NCBI GenBank assembly: GCA_963696025.1
Contig: CAVOII010000010.1
Coordinates: 434,001-498,000 of the forward strand
Direction: 5' to 3'
DNA from: JABCYV01 sp963696025
GTDB lineage: Bacteria; Acidobacteriota; Terriglobia; Terriglobales; Acidobacteriaceae
DNA: 64,000 nt
Shown here: one piece after another, positions 42,956 to 50,937 of the stretch
How the letters are laid out: every line of letters begins with the position of its first letter
Numbering within the stretch: the first letter of the stretch is position 1
Position numbers and translations under genes: made by a program
Notes under the pieces: model-generated
Database searches by the model: none
The model's input: only the letters and a program-made list of their open reading frames with translations
Told to the model about the DNA's origin: nothing

Positions 42956-44146
42956 TTGAGCGCCCGCGGATACCTCACCTGGATGGCTGTCCTATCCACA
43001 TTGGGGATCGCACTTTGGCTAACCGCGGGATGGCAGCGGCAAGCGGTAGTCAACGATTTCGTGGAATACTGGGCAGCCAGTCGCCAACTGCTGGTGGGGG
43101 AGAACCCCTACGCGACGCGGCCCATCCTGGCAGTCGAGCGAGGGGTCGGTTTCCACGGACAAACCGCATTGATGATGCGAAACCCACCGTGGACTTTACC
43201 TTTTGTTTTGCCGCTTGGATTATTTCCTTACGATACTGCGCGGCGCCTCTGGCTTTGTCTAAGCGTTGCGTCGGTTCTGCTTTCCACCCACTGGCTATGG
43301 CGGTGGTACTCTCCACCCGGCCAGCCGGGCTGGCTTGGATGGCTAGGCGCCGCAACTTTCTCGCCGGTGGCCACTGTGCTCGCGATCGGACAGATAGGTC
43401 CTTTGATTCTGCTTGGAATCAGCGGATTTCTGGATTGCCAGGAGAAGAGGCGCGACGTCTTGGCGGGAGCATTTGCTTTGCTCGTAGCGACAAAACCTCA
43501 CCTGCCATTTTTATTTTGGCCGGCGCTCCTATTGTGGGTGGTATCGCAGAGGCGGTGGCGAATACTTCTTGGCCTGACTAGCGCCATTCTAATTGCCAGC
43601 GCGATTCCGCTTATGTTCGATCCTGCGGTGTTTCCCCACTACGTTGAATTGTGGAAGTACAGCGGTATTCTGGGCGAGTTGGTCCCCACTCTCGGTGGCC
43701 TGGTGCGGTTGTCTTTCGGTCTTCATAGAAATTGGCTGGCGTTCATGCCAGCAATCGTGGCTGCGGCTTGGTTGCTGTTTCACTGGCGGAGCAATGGTCA
43801 GCATTGGGACTGGTATGGACAAATGCCATTGTTGCTCCTTGTCTCGCTTACCTCAACTCCTTTTGGCTGGTTCTTCGATCAGGTGGTGCTACTGCCCTGC
43901 GTGTTACAAGCGGCGGCCTGGGTGATCAAGGGCGGGACAGGACGATGGCCGGTGATGGCCTACCTGGGCATTAACGGCCTGATGCTGGCTCTCATCCTGG
44001 GGCAACGAACAACATTCTGGTATGTGTGGACCGCCCCTGCCTGGCTCATCCTATACTTGTGGGTGCGAGCTAGCCACTCGAAATCGCCTCCGGACGTATC
44101 CTTCCCCGCGGGCCTTAGCGTTTCCCAACCGAGGGCCCTGGGCTAG
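42956..44146 (+). CDS. DUF2029/GT87-like membrane glycosyltransferase
   Basis: 396 residues from TTG 42956 with AGAGAGG upstream. About ten transmembrane helices. The first outer loop has NDFVEYWAASRQLLVGENPY, the conserved acidic-aromatic motif of GT87 polyprenol-phosphate-mannose-dependent transferases (D/E-x-Y...NPY). MMRNPPWTLPFVLPLG and LATKPHL-like ALLVATKPHLPFLFW are further family features. It probably adds a sugar from a lipid carrier on the outer face of the inner membrane. It lies 125 bases behind the GT4 gene. Confidence 0.78.
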   Translation: MSARGYLTWMAVLSTLGIALWLTAGWQRQAVVNDFVEYWAASRQLLVGENPYATRPILAVERGVGFHGQTALMMRNPPWTLPFVLPLGLFPYDTARRLWLCLSVASVLLSTHWLWRWYSPPGQPGWLGWLGAATFSPVATVLAIGQIGPLILLGISGFLDCQEKRRDVLAGAFALLVATKPHLPFLFWPALLLWVVSQRRWRILLGLTSAILIASAIPLMFDPAVFPHYVELWKYSGILGELVPTLGGLVRLSFGLHRNWLAFMPAIVAAAWLLFHWRSNGQHWDWYGQMPLLLLVSLTSTPFGWFFDQVVLLPCVLQAAAWVIKGGTGRWPVMAYLGINGLMLALILGQRTTFWYVWTAPAWLILYLWVRASHSKSPPDVSFPAGLSVSQPRALG

Positions 44147-44204
44147 AAGCGCCAGCCATAAGCTGCTATCTTCTATCCGTATTCAGACTCGGGCGGAGGT
44201 CTCC

Positions 44205-44441
44205 ATGTCTACAGTGAAGATTACAATCAGGAAGAACGGCCCGTATCGCGTGGAAGCTCCAGAGGGCTCAATCGAACTGGTCGACGCGGACGGCAACAAG
44301 TATGACCTTACCGGTAAACCCGCCTTCTCTTTGTGCCGTTGCGGCGGGTCAGTGACCAAACCTTTTTGTGATGGAACCCATAGCCGCGTAGGTTTCCAAG
44401 CCGCGGAGTCAGCGGTGAAGAAAGTTGATGGCACGAACTGA
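44205..44441 (+). CDS. CDGSH iron-sulfur domain protein
   Basis: 78 residues from ATG 44205, chosen because GGAGG lies five bases before it; the upstream frame lies inside the previous gene. LCRCGGSVTKPFCDGTH gives the C-x-C-x2-(S/T)-x3-P-x-C-D-G-(S/A/T)-H cluster motif (Cys 44, 46, 55 and His 59), with Thr in place of Ser in the CDGSH box. It binds a redox-active, pH-labile [2Fe-2S] cluster as in mitoNEET. The N-terminal part has strands TVKITIRKNGPYRVE and SIELVDADG. Cytoplasmic role unknown. Confidence 0.92.
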   Translation: MSTVKITIRKNGPYRVEAPEGSIELVDADGNKYDLTGKPAFSLCRCGGSVTKPFCDGTHSRVGFQAAESAVKKVDGTN

Positions 44442-44774
44442 ACGGCCGCGGCGCTGCTCCTGCACTTCTTACCAAACGGTACAGCCTCAAAGCACATCCG
44501 CCTGCGAGGTGTTCGGTTCACGATCTGGGAGGTCGAGATGCGGGGACCTTTCTTCCAATGCGGTCGCGAACTAAGTTGGTGATTTTCTATGGCACCTTTT
44601 ACCCCGCCTTCTGTAAAAAATCTGATGGCGGCATTCTCCGTTTCCCGTTAAACTCTTCTCCGTTCCATTTGGGTGGGGGCGGCGCAGGTTTTTGTCGTTT
44701 CCCTGTCTTGGACTCGACCGAAGCGGAACGACGTCAGGCGGGTCACGCCTCCCACCTAATTGCTCCGACCAACC
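44442..44774. other. intergenic region without supported gene
   Basis: 333 bases. Several short open frames exist but none has a ribosome binding site with protein-like composition. No member of the window's repeat families is seen. Confidence 0.4.
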
Positions 44775-44978
44775 TTACGCGATGTTACGAAGAACTGACG
44801 TATTCGGGACCGAAGCTACCGGGATCACTGGAGGAGCCATCCCGTCGCGAGTAGTTTGCTCCCAATCATCAAGTGACTTTTTCACCTCTGCAAGGAGCAG
44901 TTGCTTTATGTCGGCGTTGGTTTCAGCATATGCAGCCCGATACAGGTCGCTGAAACTGGGGAAAGATTTGGCTTTCAT
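44775..44978 (-). CDS. small protein of unknown function
   Basis: 67 residues with a strong ribosome binding site (AGAGGAG six bases before the ATG). Sequence features: FPSFSDLYRAAYAET, then a charged helix (DIKQLLLAEVKKSLDDWEQ), and a Pro/Val-rich tail. It looks cytoplasmic and helical. It lies 27 bases downstream of another small gene on the same strand, so the two are likely co-transcribed. Family not recognised. Confidence 0.6.
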   Translation of the reverse strand: MKAKSFPSFSDLYRAAYAETNADIKQLLLAEVKKSLDDWEQTTRDGMAPPVIPVASVPNTSVLRNIA

Positions 44979-45005
44979 CTGTACTCCTCTGTGAGCCTGT
45001 TCGGT

Positions 45006-45293
45006 CTATGCAGCATGGCCGAAGGGTTCGGCGGGCAGGCACCGTCGTGAACCATTGGCTTTAGATACTCTTTGGAATTCATTGATCGTGTTCAGGGCAG
45101 CCAGCAACAATCGGCTCTCCGAATGGGAAGCCGTATCGAAGGAATCTTCGATGCGATTCATCATGGAATCTTTTGCACTTTGCAGGCGGCGCTCTTGGAC
45201 GGCAGGATCATCCTCCGTCAACGCAGCCTCGAAGACCTTCTCCCAATTGTCCGATGACATCGCCGGCGCCGCCGGACTTTTCCTTCCGCTCAT
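45006..45293 (-). CDS. small helical protein of unknown function
   Basis: 95 residues from ATG 45293, preferred because AGGGAGG lies just upstream; the frame extends to 45401 without such a site. The central part is a helical pair (NWEKVFEAALTEDDPAVQER, RLQSAKDSMMNRIEDSFDTA, SRLLLAALNTINEFQR) of good coding character. Basic tail. First gene of a two-gene set with 44775-44978. No family recognised. Confidence 0.6.
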   Translation of the reverse strand: MSGRKSPAAPAMSSDNWEKVFEAALTEDDPAVQERRLQSAKDSMMNRIEDSFDTASHSESRLLLAALNTINEFQRVSKANGSRRCLPAEPFGHAA

Positions 45294-45746
45294 GGCCTCC
45301 CTTGATACGAACCGGCGCCCGCCATGGATCCTTCCGCAGTGAACCTTAAAACCTGTGCGCCAAACATGCTTGCGGGCGGAAATGACGGCACGGCTTACCA
45401 ATAGCGTTATAGCCTACTGGTATATCCGACGAGCAATCGGGTTTTTACTGTATTAACCATCCGGTTAACGGAGAGATCAGCATTCCGGTGACGCATCGAG
45501 CCTCTACTCGTCCGCGATGCCGGCCCTCCGAAGGACTGTCGAGGCGGTCAGCCGCGGCCATCCATCTTCCACGCTTTCCAGTGCAACTAATAGACCGCCG
45601 AGAACTTGATTTGCGGAGCCGGTGGGCGAAGATAGATCGCCAAGGGTTGGGTGCGGCTGAGGCACGCGATTCTTAGCCCACTGACATCTTTTTTTTGACG
45701 ACCCACTGCCCGGCCAAGTGGACGAGACCGTCCTAATCCTTTCGTT
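45294..45746. other. divergent intergenic region before the NRAMP-like gene
   Basis: About 450 bases between the small-protein pair (minus) and the transporter (plus). A 62-codon GTG frame at 45488-45676 has only a distant GGAGAG and no protein-like pattern, so it is not called. I looked for manganese or magnesium riboswitch hallmarks and did not recognise one. Confidence 0.4.
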
Positions 45747-47099
45747 ATGGTAACTACCAGCGAATATCCGCCCAGCGCAGGTCCTCCCAGGGATGTAACA
45801 GAAGCAACTGTCACTCTTGAACATCGCGGGCCCGCTGATTGGCCAGCAAACCTTCGATCTGCTCTTCGGAAATTGGGTCCAGGGCTTGTGACGGGAGCAT
45901 CCGACGACGACCCGAGCGGTATCGCCACCTATTCTCAGGTCGGAGCACAGTTCGGATATGGAATGCTCTGGACCATGCTGGTTTCTTACCCCTTGATGGG
46001 AGCGATTCAGGAGATATGTGCCCGCGTTGGCCGCGTGACCGGCTGTGGCATCGCGGCAAACCTCAGAAAAAGTTATCCGGTTTGGCTGCTCTATCTTGTG
46101 GTGGCTCTCATGCTGGTGGCCAACATCTTCAATCTCGGAGCGGATATCGGAGCAATGGGCGCCGCCGCACAACTTCTGGTTCCGGGCAGAACGTGGATTT
46201 ACATTCTTCTGTTTGGCCTCGTGTCGTTGATCTTGCAGATGTTCGTTCCATATTCTAGGTATGTTAAGTACTTAAAATGGCTGACTCTTTCGCTTTTCGC
46301 ATACGTAGCTGCCGCTTTCTACGTGCAACTATCGTGGCGACAGGTGCTTCACGCCACTCTCTTCCCACACCTGGCATGGAATAAAGAGTACTTTACCGGT
46401 CTGATCGCAGTGCTTGGAACTACTATTAGTCCGTATCTTTTCTTTTGGCAGGCCTCGCAGGAAGTTGAAGAAGTTAAAAACCACCGCGGAGAGAAGGCGC
46501 TGAGAAGAGCACCGCGACAGGCCACCAACCAACTCGACCGCATTCGCTGGGACACTTATCTCGGGATGGCACTATCGAACCTCGTGGCCTTTTTCATAAT
46601 TCTGACCACGGCAGCTACGCTCCATGCGCACGGAGAGAGACAGGTAGCTACTTCGGCGCAGGCGGCGCTGGCGCTAGCCCCGCTTGCCGGCCGCTGGGCT
46701 GCCGGATTGTTTGCATGCGGAATTGTTGGGACGGGCATGCTGGCGATCCCTGTCTTAGCGGGGTCTGCGGCGTACGCCGTGGCGGAAGCATGCAAATGGC
46801 GGACCAGCCTGGAAAACAAGCCTAAACAAGCGCCCAAATTTTATCTGACGATTGCAATCGCAACGCTGGTCGGAGTTTTCTTCAACTTTTGGCACGTGGA
46901 CCCGATACGCGCTTTGTTCTGGGCGGCGGTGTTAAACGGCGTTATCGCTGCCCCTATGATGGCGCTCATTGTGCATTTGGCCACGAGTCGAAAAGTGATG
47001 GGAAAGTTTGCCATTCCCTTATATTTGAGAGTCGTGGGATGGATCGCGACCGTGGCCATGTTCGGCGTGTCAGTTGGAGTCTTTGTCGCCTGGAAATAG
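45747..47099 (+). CDS. NRAMP-like metal-ion transporter with atypical motifs
   Basis: 450 residues, about 11-12 helices. Helix 1 reads GPGLVTGASDDDPSGIATYSQ, aligning with the D-P-G-N motif of NRAMP but with D-P-S-G. AQFGYGMLW follows as in the family. Helix 6 reads GTTISPYLFFWQASQEVEE where NRAMP has M-P-H, so the metal-coordinating Met and Asn are both changed. This fits a subgroup that may move ions other than Mn or Fe, such as Mg. The N-terminal tail (about 35 residues) is hydrophilic. No ribosome binding site is evident at ATG 45747. Confidence 0.85.
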   Translation: MVTTSEYPPSAGPPRDVTEATVTLEHRGPADWPANLRSALRKLGPGLVTGASDDDPSGIATYSQVGAQFGYGMLWTMLVSYPLMGAIQEICARVGRVTGCGIAANLRKSYPVWLLYLVVALMLVANIFNLGADIGAMGAAAQLLVPGRTWIYILLFGLVSLILQMFVPYSRYVKYLKWLTLSLFAYVAAAFYVQLSWRQVLHATLFPHLAWNKEYFTGLIAVLGTTISPYLFFWQASQEVEEVKNHRGEKALRRAPRQATNQLDRIRWDTYLGMALSNLVAFFIILTTAATLHAHGERQVATSAQAALALAPLAGRWAAGLFACGIVGTGMLAIPVLAGSAAYAVAEACKWRTSLENKPKQAPKFYLTIAIATLVGVFFNFWHVDPIRALFWAAVLNGVIAAPMMALIVHLATSRKVMGKFAIPLYLRVVGWIATVAMFGVSVGVFVAWK

Positions 47100-47147
47100 C
47101 CTGTACCTGAGTTCCTCTTTGCGGTGAACGATCTGGGGCAAACAGCG

Positions 47148-47297
47148 TCAGCCGCGCTTGAAAAATTGAACCGCACGCTCTTGCGCCTCTGCAGCTTTTC
47201 TTGTCTTGAACGTACCGAGATTACGCCGCCGTCCGGTTTTGGGATTTTTTTTGCGAGAGTACAGCCGATATTCACCTGAATTTAGTTTTCGAATCAT
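47148..47297 (-). CDS. 49-residue basic protein, lone arm-type DNA-binding-like domain
   Basis: Too short for common gene callers. ATG at 47297 has GGGGAGGTG about five bases upstream. The product starts MIRKLNSGEYRLYSRKKN, continues PKTGRRRNLGTFKTRKAA and ends ERAVQFFKRG. The strand-turn-strand with N-P-K-T-G-R-R-R, a G-T-F-K-T-R turn and a following helix resemble the arm-type (AP2-like) DNA-binding domain at the N-terminus of tyrosine integrases. Here it is alone and no integrase is near. It is convergent with the NRAMP-like gene. Nucleic-acid binding is inferred from charge and shape. Confidence 0.75.
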   Translation of the reverse strand: MIRKLNSGEYRLYSRKKNPKTGRRRNLGTFKTRKAAEAQERAVQFFKRG

Positions 47298-47437
47298 TGA
47301 ACACCTCCCCGCCTTCGATGCGGCAGGGTGAAGCAGGGATTGATGGAAAGGCTACATATTCAGCTACAGCGAACAGCCCAGCAGAATACACAATAAAGTT
47401 GATTTCCTGCCATCAGTATCCAAACGTAAACTAGAAG

Positions 47438-48394
47438 ATGCGCAATCTCATTCCAGGCTTGCCAACTCACGTCGCGATCATTACCGCCCCTTTAGTCTTA
47501 TATTCTCCGGCTCGGTCGGAGGACAGATGGGACGATGATAGATTGCTGGCGGGAGAGCTCCTCCGTAAAGTCGTCGATAGTGGATTGAAGGCTGAAGCCA
47601 ACGATCACAGCCACTGGATGTATGAGGTCAAAGAGGGCCGACCCGGGAACGAACGGGTGCGACGGGTTGTCCAAACCAGTCAAGGGGAAATTGATCGGTT
47701 GCGGTCGGTGGATGGGCGCCCAATCACCCCCGAACAAGAAAAGGGCGAAGACAAACGCATTAACCGTCTCCTACACGATCGGGATGAGCAACAAAAACTG
47801 CGGCACGCCCAGGAAGAAGACGCCCATCGGACGGAACGTTTGTTCAAGCTTTTGCCGGACGCCGTGACTGGGAAATACGGAGAACAACGGGGCGAACTCG
47901 TGGAAATTCTCTTTGCGCCGAATCCCAGTTTCCATCCCTCGTCGCATGAAGCAGCGGTCTTTCGCGGTATGGAAGGCCGGATCTGGATCGACAAGCGAGA
48001 AGACAGGCTGGTGGAGATCGAGGGCCACCTTACGAAGACGGTGAAGTCCGGCGGCGGTTTGTTGGGCTATTTAGATAAAGGTGGGGAATTTCAAGTCAAA
48101 CGGTCTGAAGTGGCGCCAGGGCATTGGGAACTTACGCTCATGCATATCAACATGCGGGGCAAGGCTCTGTTCTTCAAAACCATCGGAGTGGAAGAGAACG
48201 AGCTTCGAACCAATTTTCAGCGCGTGCCAGACAATTTGACATTGGCCGAAGCCGCGGCAAAGTTGCGAACGGAAGGCAAGGCAGCGTCACGCGCATCTCA
48301 GTTGTGGAAACAGCGAATACCGTGTCGCTGGCGTCGCCTCCAGCTCTATTCAGCGTCACTTTCGCCTGAGAAATGCTTTCCAAAAGCGCGCTAA
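47438..48394 (+). CDS. secreted protein of unknown function
   Basis: 318 residues. A weak signal sequence (about 1-27) is followed by a domain with strands (SHWMYEVKEGRPGNERVRRV), a long charged helix (EKGEDKRINRLLHDRDEQQ) and a beta-rich part (AAVFRGMEGRIWIDKREDRL, VEIEGHLTKTV, GHWELTLMHINMRGKALFF). The repeated pattern of strands ending in R-L-V-E-I-E-G recalls LolA/LolB-like envelope proteins, but no lipobox is seen. The last 30 residues are basic and irregular, possibly a frameshifted tail. Function unknown. Confidence 0.65.
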   Translation: MRNLIPGLPTHVAIITAPLVLYSPARSEDRWDDDRLLAGELLRKVVDSGLKAEANDHSHWMYEVKEGRPGNERVRRVVQTSQGEIDRLRSVDGRPITPEQEKGEDKRINRLLHDRDEQQKLRHAQEEDAHRTERLFKLLPDAVTGKYGEQRGELVEILFAPNPSFHPSSHEAAVFRGMEGRIWIDKREDRLVEIEGHLTKTVKSGGGLLGYLDKGGEFQVKRSEVAPGHWELTLMHINMRGKALFFKTIGVEENELRTNFQRVPDNLTLAEAAAKLRTEGKAASRASQLWKQRIPCRWRRLQLYSASLSPEKCFPKAR

Positions 48395-48588
48395 ATGTGG
48401 GACCTGTGCCACCGGGGACTCAGTCGCCAGGCCTTTCCCAATTTGCTAACCACCGCCAACCCGGATTCCAACTCCAGAGGGGTAACTTGCGCCGGGGTGT
48501 ACGTTCGTAATTTGCCTGTGGGTCAGGACGCCGTTAGCATAACCGTCAACCACCGCTAATTTAATGGCCGAATGGAACCAGCTCAATC

Positions 48589-49020
48589 ATGCCTCGTCAG
48601 AAAGCGACCATCCTCTGCATTGACGACCACTGGAACGGACTCATCGGCCGCAAAATGCTGCTGGAAGAAAACGGCTATGAAGTCATAGAAGCTACCGGCG
48701 GCCCCGAAGGGCTCAAATTGTTCCTTTCCCACGCGGTCGATGCGGTAGTTCTTGACTACCAAATGCCGGGCATGAACGGTGACGTTGTGGCCGCCGAAAT
48801 GAAGCGCATCAATTCGCAGGTACCGATCATGCTGCTCTCGGCGTGGGGACCGCTGCCAGACAGCAAGCTCAGATCGGTAGACTCTTTCTTATCGAAGTCG
48901 CAGGGTTCGACGACTCTCCTGTCTACTCTCCACAATTTGCTGGACAGCCGACCCAAGCCATTCTTTTATCGCTGGCTGGACGGCTGGAAGGCCCGTAATC
49001 TCGGACAGCGCAGAGACTGA
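48589..49020 (+). CDS. single-domain response regulator
   Basis: 143 residues, receiver domain only. Acidic pocket DD at about 12-13, phospho-acceptor Asp 56 (AVVLDYQMPGMNG), Ser/Thr switch at MLLSAWG and Lys of FLSKSQ. The final 25 residues (KPFFYRWLDGWKARNLGQRRD) are basic and not an output domain. Like other stand-alone receivers it must act by protein contact or phosphate relay. No kinase is adjacent; the nearest histidine-kinase-like fragment is the small protein at 49654-49869. Confidence 0.88.
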   Translation: MPRQKATILCIDDHWNGLIGRKMLLEENGYEVIEATGGPEGLKLFLSHAVDAVVLDYQMPGMNGDVVAAEMKRINSQVPIMLLSAWGPLPDSKLRSVDSFLSKSQGSTTLLSTLHNLLDSRPKPFFYRWLDGWKARNLGQRRD

Positions 49021-49157
49021 ATTCTGTCGCAGATCAACGGCAGACTGCCGTATTTCCCGCTCGCCTTGCAGGATTTGACGCTGGCCACTGACATGCGGGC
49101 TCCCCTCCGTCTACAATGGCAGGGCAGAATGCAATTCACCAAATTGAGGAGAGACGA

Positions 49158-49583
49158 ATGCAACGCAAGGCAAGCGCGGTGTGGAAGGGTGGTCTCAAGG
49201 ACGGCAAGGGCGTGGTTTCAGCCGCCAGCGGTGTGCTGTCCAATACTCCGTATTCATTTAGCACGCGTTTCGAAAACACTCCCGGTACTAATCCTGAAGA
49301 GCTGATCGCAGCAGCGCATGCGGCCTGTTTTTCGATGGCACTCTCCGCGCAATTAGGCGAGGCGAAGCTGACGGCTTCGAGTATCGAGACAGCGGCTAGT
49401 CTCACAATGGAAAAGCTCGATTCTGGTTGGACAATCACCGCCGTCCACCTCGATGTTGTGGGCCGGGTGCCAGGCGCCGACCAGGCGGCTTTCCAGAAGG
49501 CAGCAGACAACGCCAAGAGTGGCTGTCCGGTCTCCAAAGTGCTTAAAGCTAATATCACGATGAGCGCCAAGCTCGAAGGCTAG
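49158..49583 (+). CDS. osmC: OsmC-family peroxiredoxin
   Basis: 141 residues from ATG 49158 with GAGGAGAG upstream; an upstream in-frame ATG at 49116 is less likely. MQRKASAVWKGGLKDGKGVV and NPEELIAAAHAACFSMALSA are hallmarks. The two redox cysteines are in AACFSM and SGCPVSK. It reduces organic hydroperoxides in the cytoplasm, using lipoylated or thiol donors in characterised members. Full length. Single gene. Confidence 0.95.
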   Translation: MQRKASAVWKGGLKDGKGVVSAASGVLSNTPYSFSTRFENTPGTNPEELIAAAHAACFSMALSAQLGEAKLTASSIETAASLTMEKLDSGWTITAVHLDVVGRVPGADQAAFQKAADNAKSGCPVSKVLKANITMSAKLEG

Positions 49584-49653
49584 GGCATATGCGGCGGACA
49601 TCGACCGTGAGACCTTGGGGACTTCGACAATCCACATCCGTGGTCTATTCACG

Positions 49654-49869
49654 CTAACGCAAGGTTTCCCGGATCTCGCGGTTGATGCGTGCGGCATCGT
49701 CCGCCGCCTTCTCTATCAATTCTGTCCATTTCTTGCTGTCAACGTCCAGGTTTGCCTCTCGCAACAGGTAAGCAGCCTGCAAGATGACTTCAACGGCATT
49801 GCTCAGATCGTGGGTGAGGGCTCGCAGACGCCCCCTGACGTCTTCGGGCAGCTTGGGAGAATCTGTCAT
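49654..49869 (-). CDS. small histidine-kinase-like helical (DHp-type) protein
   Basis: 71 residues from ATG 49869; the frame extends to 49923. RALTHDLSNAVEVILQAAYLL resembles the phospho-acceptor helix of HisKA domains (H-D/E-x-x-N/S), and EKAADDAARINREIRETLR resembles helix 2. No catalytic ATP-binding domain follows. Such a lone DHp-like unit could be a phosphotransfer protein, fitting the receiver-only regulator at 48589. The ribosome binding site is weak. Interpretation is by inference. Confidence 0.55.
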   Translation of the reverse strand: MTDSPKLPEDVRGRLRALTHDLSNAVEVILQAAYLLREANLDVDSKKWTELIEKAADDAARINREIRETLR

Positions 49870-49961
49870 CGCGTGCGACCTATCATCTTCACCACAGCGA
49901 CACTGACGCCCAGAGAGGACCAAGCTTTGAGGAACAATGCAATCTCTTAAGCCCGCTAAGT

Positions 49962-49990
49962 TTGACAGCCAGCGGGCCCCTGTAGAATAT
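49962..49990 (+). promoter_or_regulatory. candidate promoter of the tRNA-Leu gene
   Basis: Exact TTGACA at 49962-49967, then TAGAAT at 49983-49988 (15-base spacer) or GAATAT at 49985-49990 (17-base spacer), about 58 bases upstream of the tRNA. Confidence 0.5.
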
Positions 49991-50047
49991 TACTCGTTGT
50001 TCTTTCCTGACAGGCTGGCCCGAAAAGGCCGCCCCGCAACACTTTTT

Positions 50048-50134
50048 GCCATCGTGGCGGAATTGGCAGACGCGCATGGTTCAGGTCCATGTACCCGCAA
50101 GGGTGTGGGGGTTCGAGTCCCTTCGATGGCACCA
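50048..50134 (+). tRNA. tRNA-Leu (CAG)
   Basis: 87 bases including an encoded CCA end. Acceptor stem GCCATCG / CGATGGC, D-arm with GGCGGAATTGGCAGACGCG, anticodon loop TTCAGGT giving anticodon CAG, a long variable arm (TACCCGCAAGGGTG) typical of leucine tRNAs, and T-arm GGGGGTTCGAGTCCC. It reads CUG codons. Confidence 0.97.
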
Positions 50135-50235
50135 ATAATCTTAAACTTATTTCCGTTGGGAGCTCTTTGCTCGAGAGTGAGGGCGTGGCTGGAGCTCACT
50201 GAATTTCTGCAGTCGGCGAGGCACCGGTCCCTGAC

Positions 50236-50775
50236 CTACCGCGTCTGTCTCAAATCCCTCACTGAGACACTGGTCTGCGCGGAAATCACTGCGTAACGAA
50301 CTATCTCGGCCACATCTTCGTTCTTCAAGACTTCGCGCGTCGCCAGCAGTACGACAGCTTCGGCGAAATGCGTCGGGTTCCAGTTCTTTAGATGGATCTC
50401 AGACACGACGCCATCACGAACCATTTCATTGTCTTGTGAGCCCAAAACCAGGACGAAATTGGGATGCAGGTGGGGCGGTCGTTCGGGCCTGATGGTCCGG
50501 GCCACCAGTTCGCATGCCGATGTGTAGATCCTGCTCGCCTCATCTCCTGGCCACTTTTTGTGCTTAGGGTTGGACACCCTAAAGGGGAGCGAACTTTGCG
50601 CTACACCGTCAGGGCACAGGCCAGCCACCAGGAGGACCACGAAAACGCAAATTGACGCTCGCTGCAAATATCTCTTGGCAGCCAGGCTTGAGCCGAGAAT
50701 CACTCTCGCATTCGGAGCGAGCTTGCGCGCGTGGGAATTGCTGGTCGCAGGATAAAGACTGCTTGCCCGTCTCAT
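50236..50775 (-). CDS. secreted protein of unknown function
   Basis: 179 residues from ATG 50775; the frame extends to 50892 through the regulatory region. A basic N-terminal part precedes a hydrophobic segment (RASICVFVVLLVAGLCPDG, about 40-58), probably an anchor or late signal. The mature domain contains RIYTSACELVARTIRPERPP, PNFVLVLGSQDNEMVRDG and HFAEAVVLLATREVLKNEDV, alternating strands and helices. Similar secreted proteins are common in this phylum, but I cannot name a family. It is divergent from trpC. Confidence 0.55.
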   Translation of the reverse strand: MRRASSLYPATSNSHARKLAPNARVILGSSLAAKRYLQRASICVFVVLLVAGLCPDGVAQSSLPFRVSNPKHKKWPGDEASRIYTSACELVARTIRPERPPHLHPNFVLVLGSQDNEMVRDGVVSEIHLKNWNPTHFAEAVVLLATREVLKNEDVAEIVRYAVISAQTSVSVRDLRQTR

Positions 50776-50857
50776 GTGGGGCCCTTCTGTCGCTGCCTCA
50801 AGCGTAATCCGCACTCGCGATAAGACAAGATATCTAAGGTAATGGGTGGGGGTGTTC

Positions 50858-50878
50858 AATTTGTAGAAATTACAAATT
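50858..50878. promoter_or_regulatory. AT-rich perfect inverted repeat, possible operator of the trp cluster
   Basis: AATTTGTA-GAAAT-TACAAATT, 8-bp arms and 5-base centre, in the 160-base gap between the divergent secreted-protein gene and trpC, 60 bases upstream of the trpC start. No known repressor is assigned. Confidence 0.4.
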
Positions 50879-50937
50879 CGTGACCTAAGCATTCACGGAG
50901 CTCGAGCACCGTTCCCGTATAATCCTCGCAGTTGAAA

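Noticed and set aside
42892..43581. 229-codon frame overlapping the GT87-like gene
   Set aside because: The other frame has clear transmembrane helices and the family motif. This one is Arg/Pro-rich.
45488..45676. 62-codon GTG frame upstream of the NRAMP-like gene
   Set aside because: The GGAGAG is too far from the start, and the composition (many Arg/Ser/Pro) does not look like a folded protein.
45294..45746. Manganese or magnesium riboswitch upstream of the NRAMP-like gene
   Set aside because: None of the conserved boxes could be recognised by eye. A covariance-model search would decide.
45504..46172. 222-codon minus-strand frame over the NRAMP-like gene start
   Set aside because: Shadow of the transporter frame, rich in Ser/Arg/Pro.
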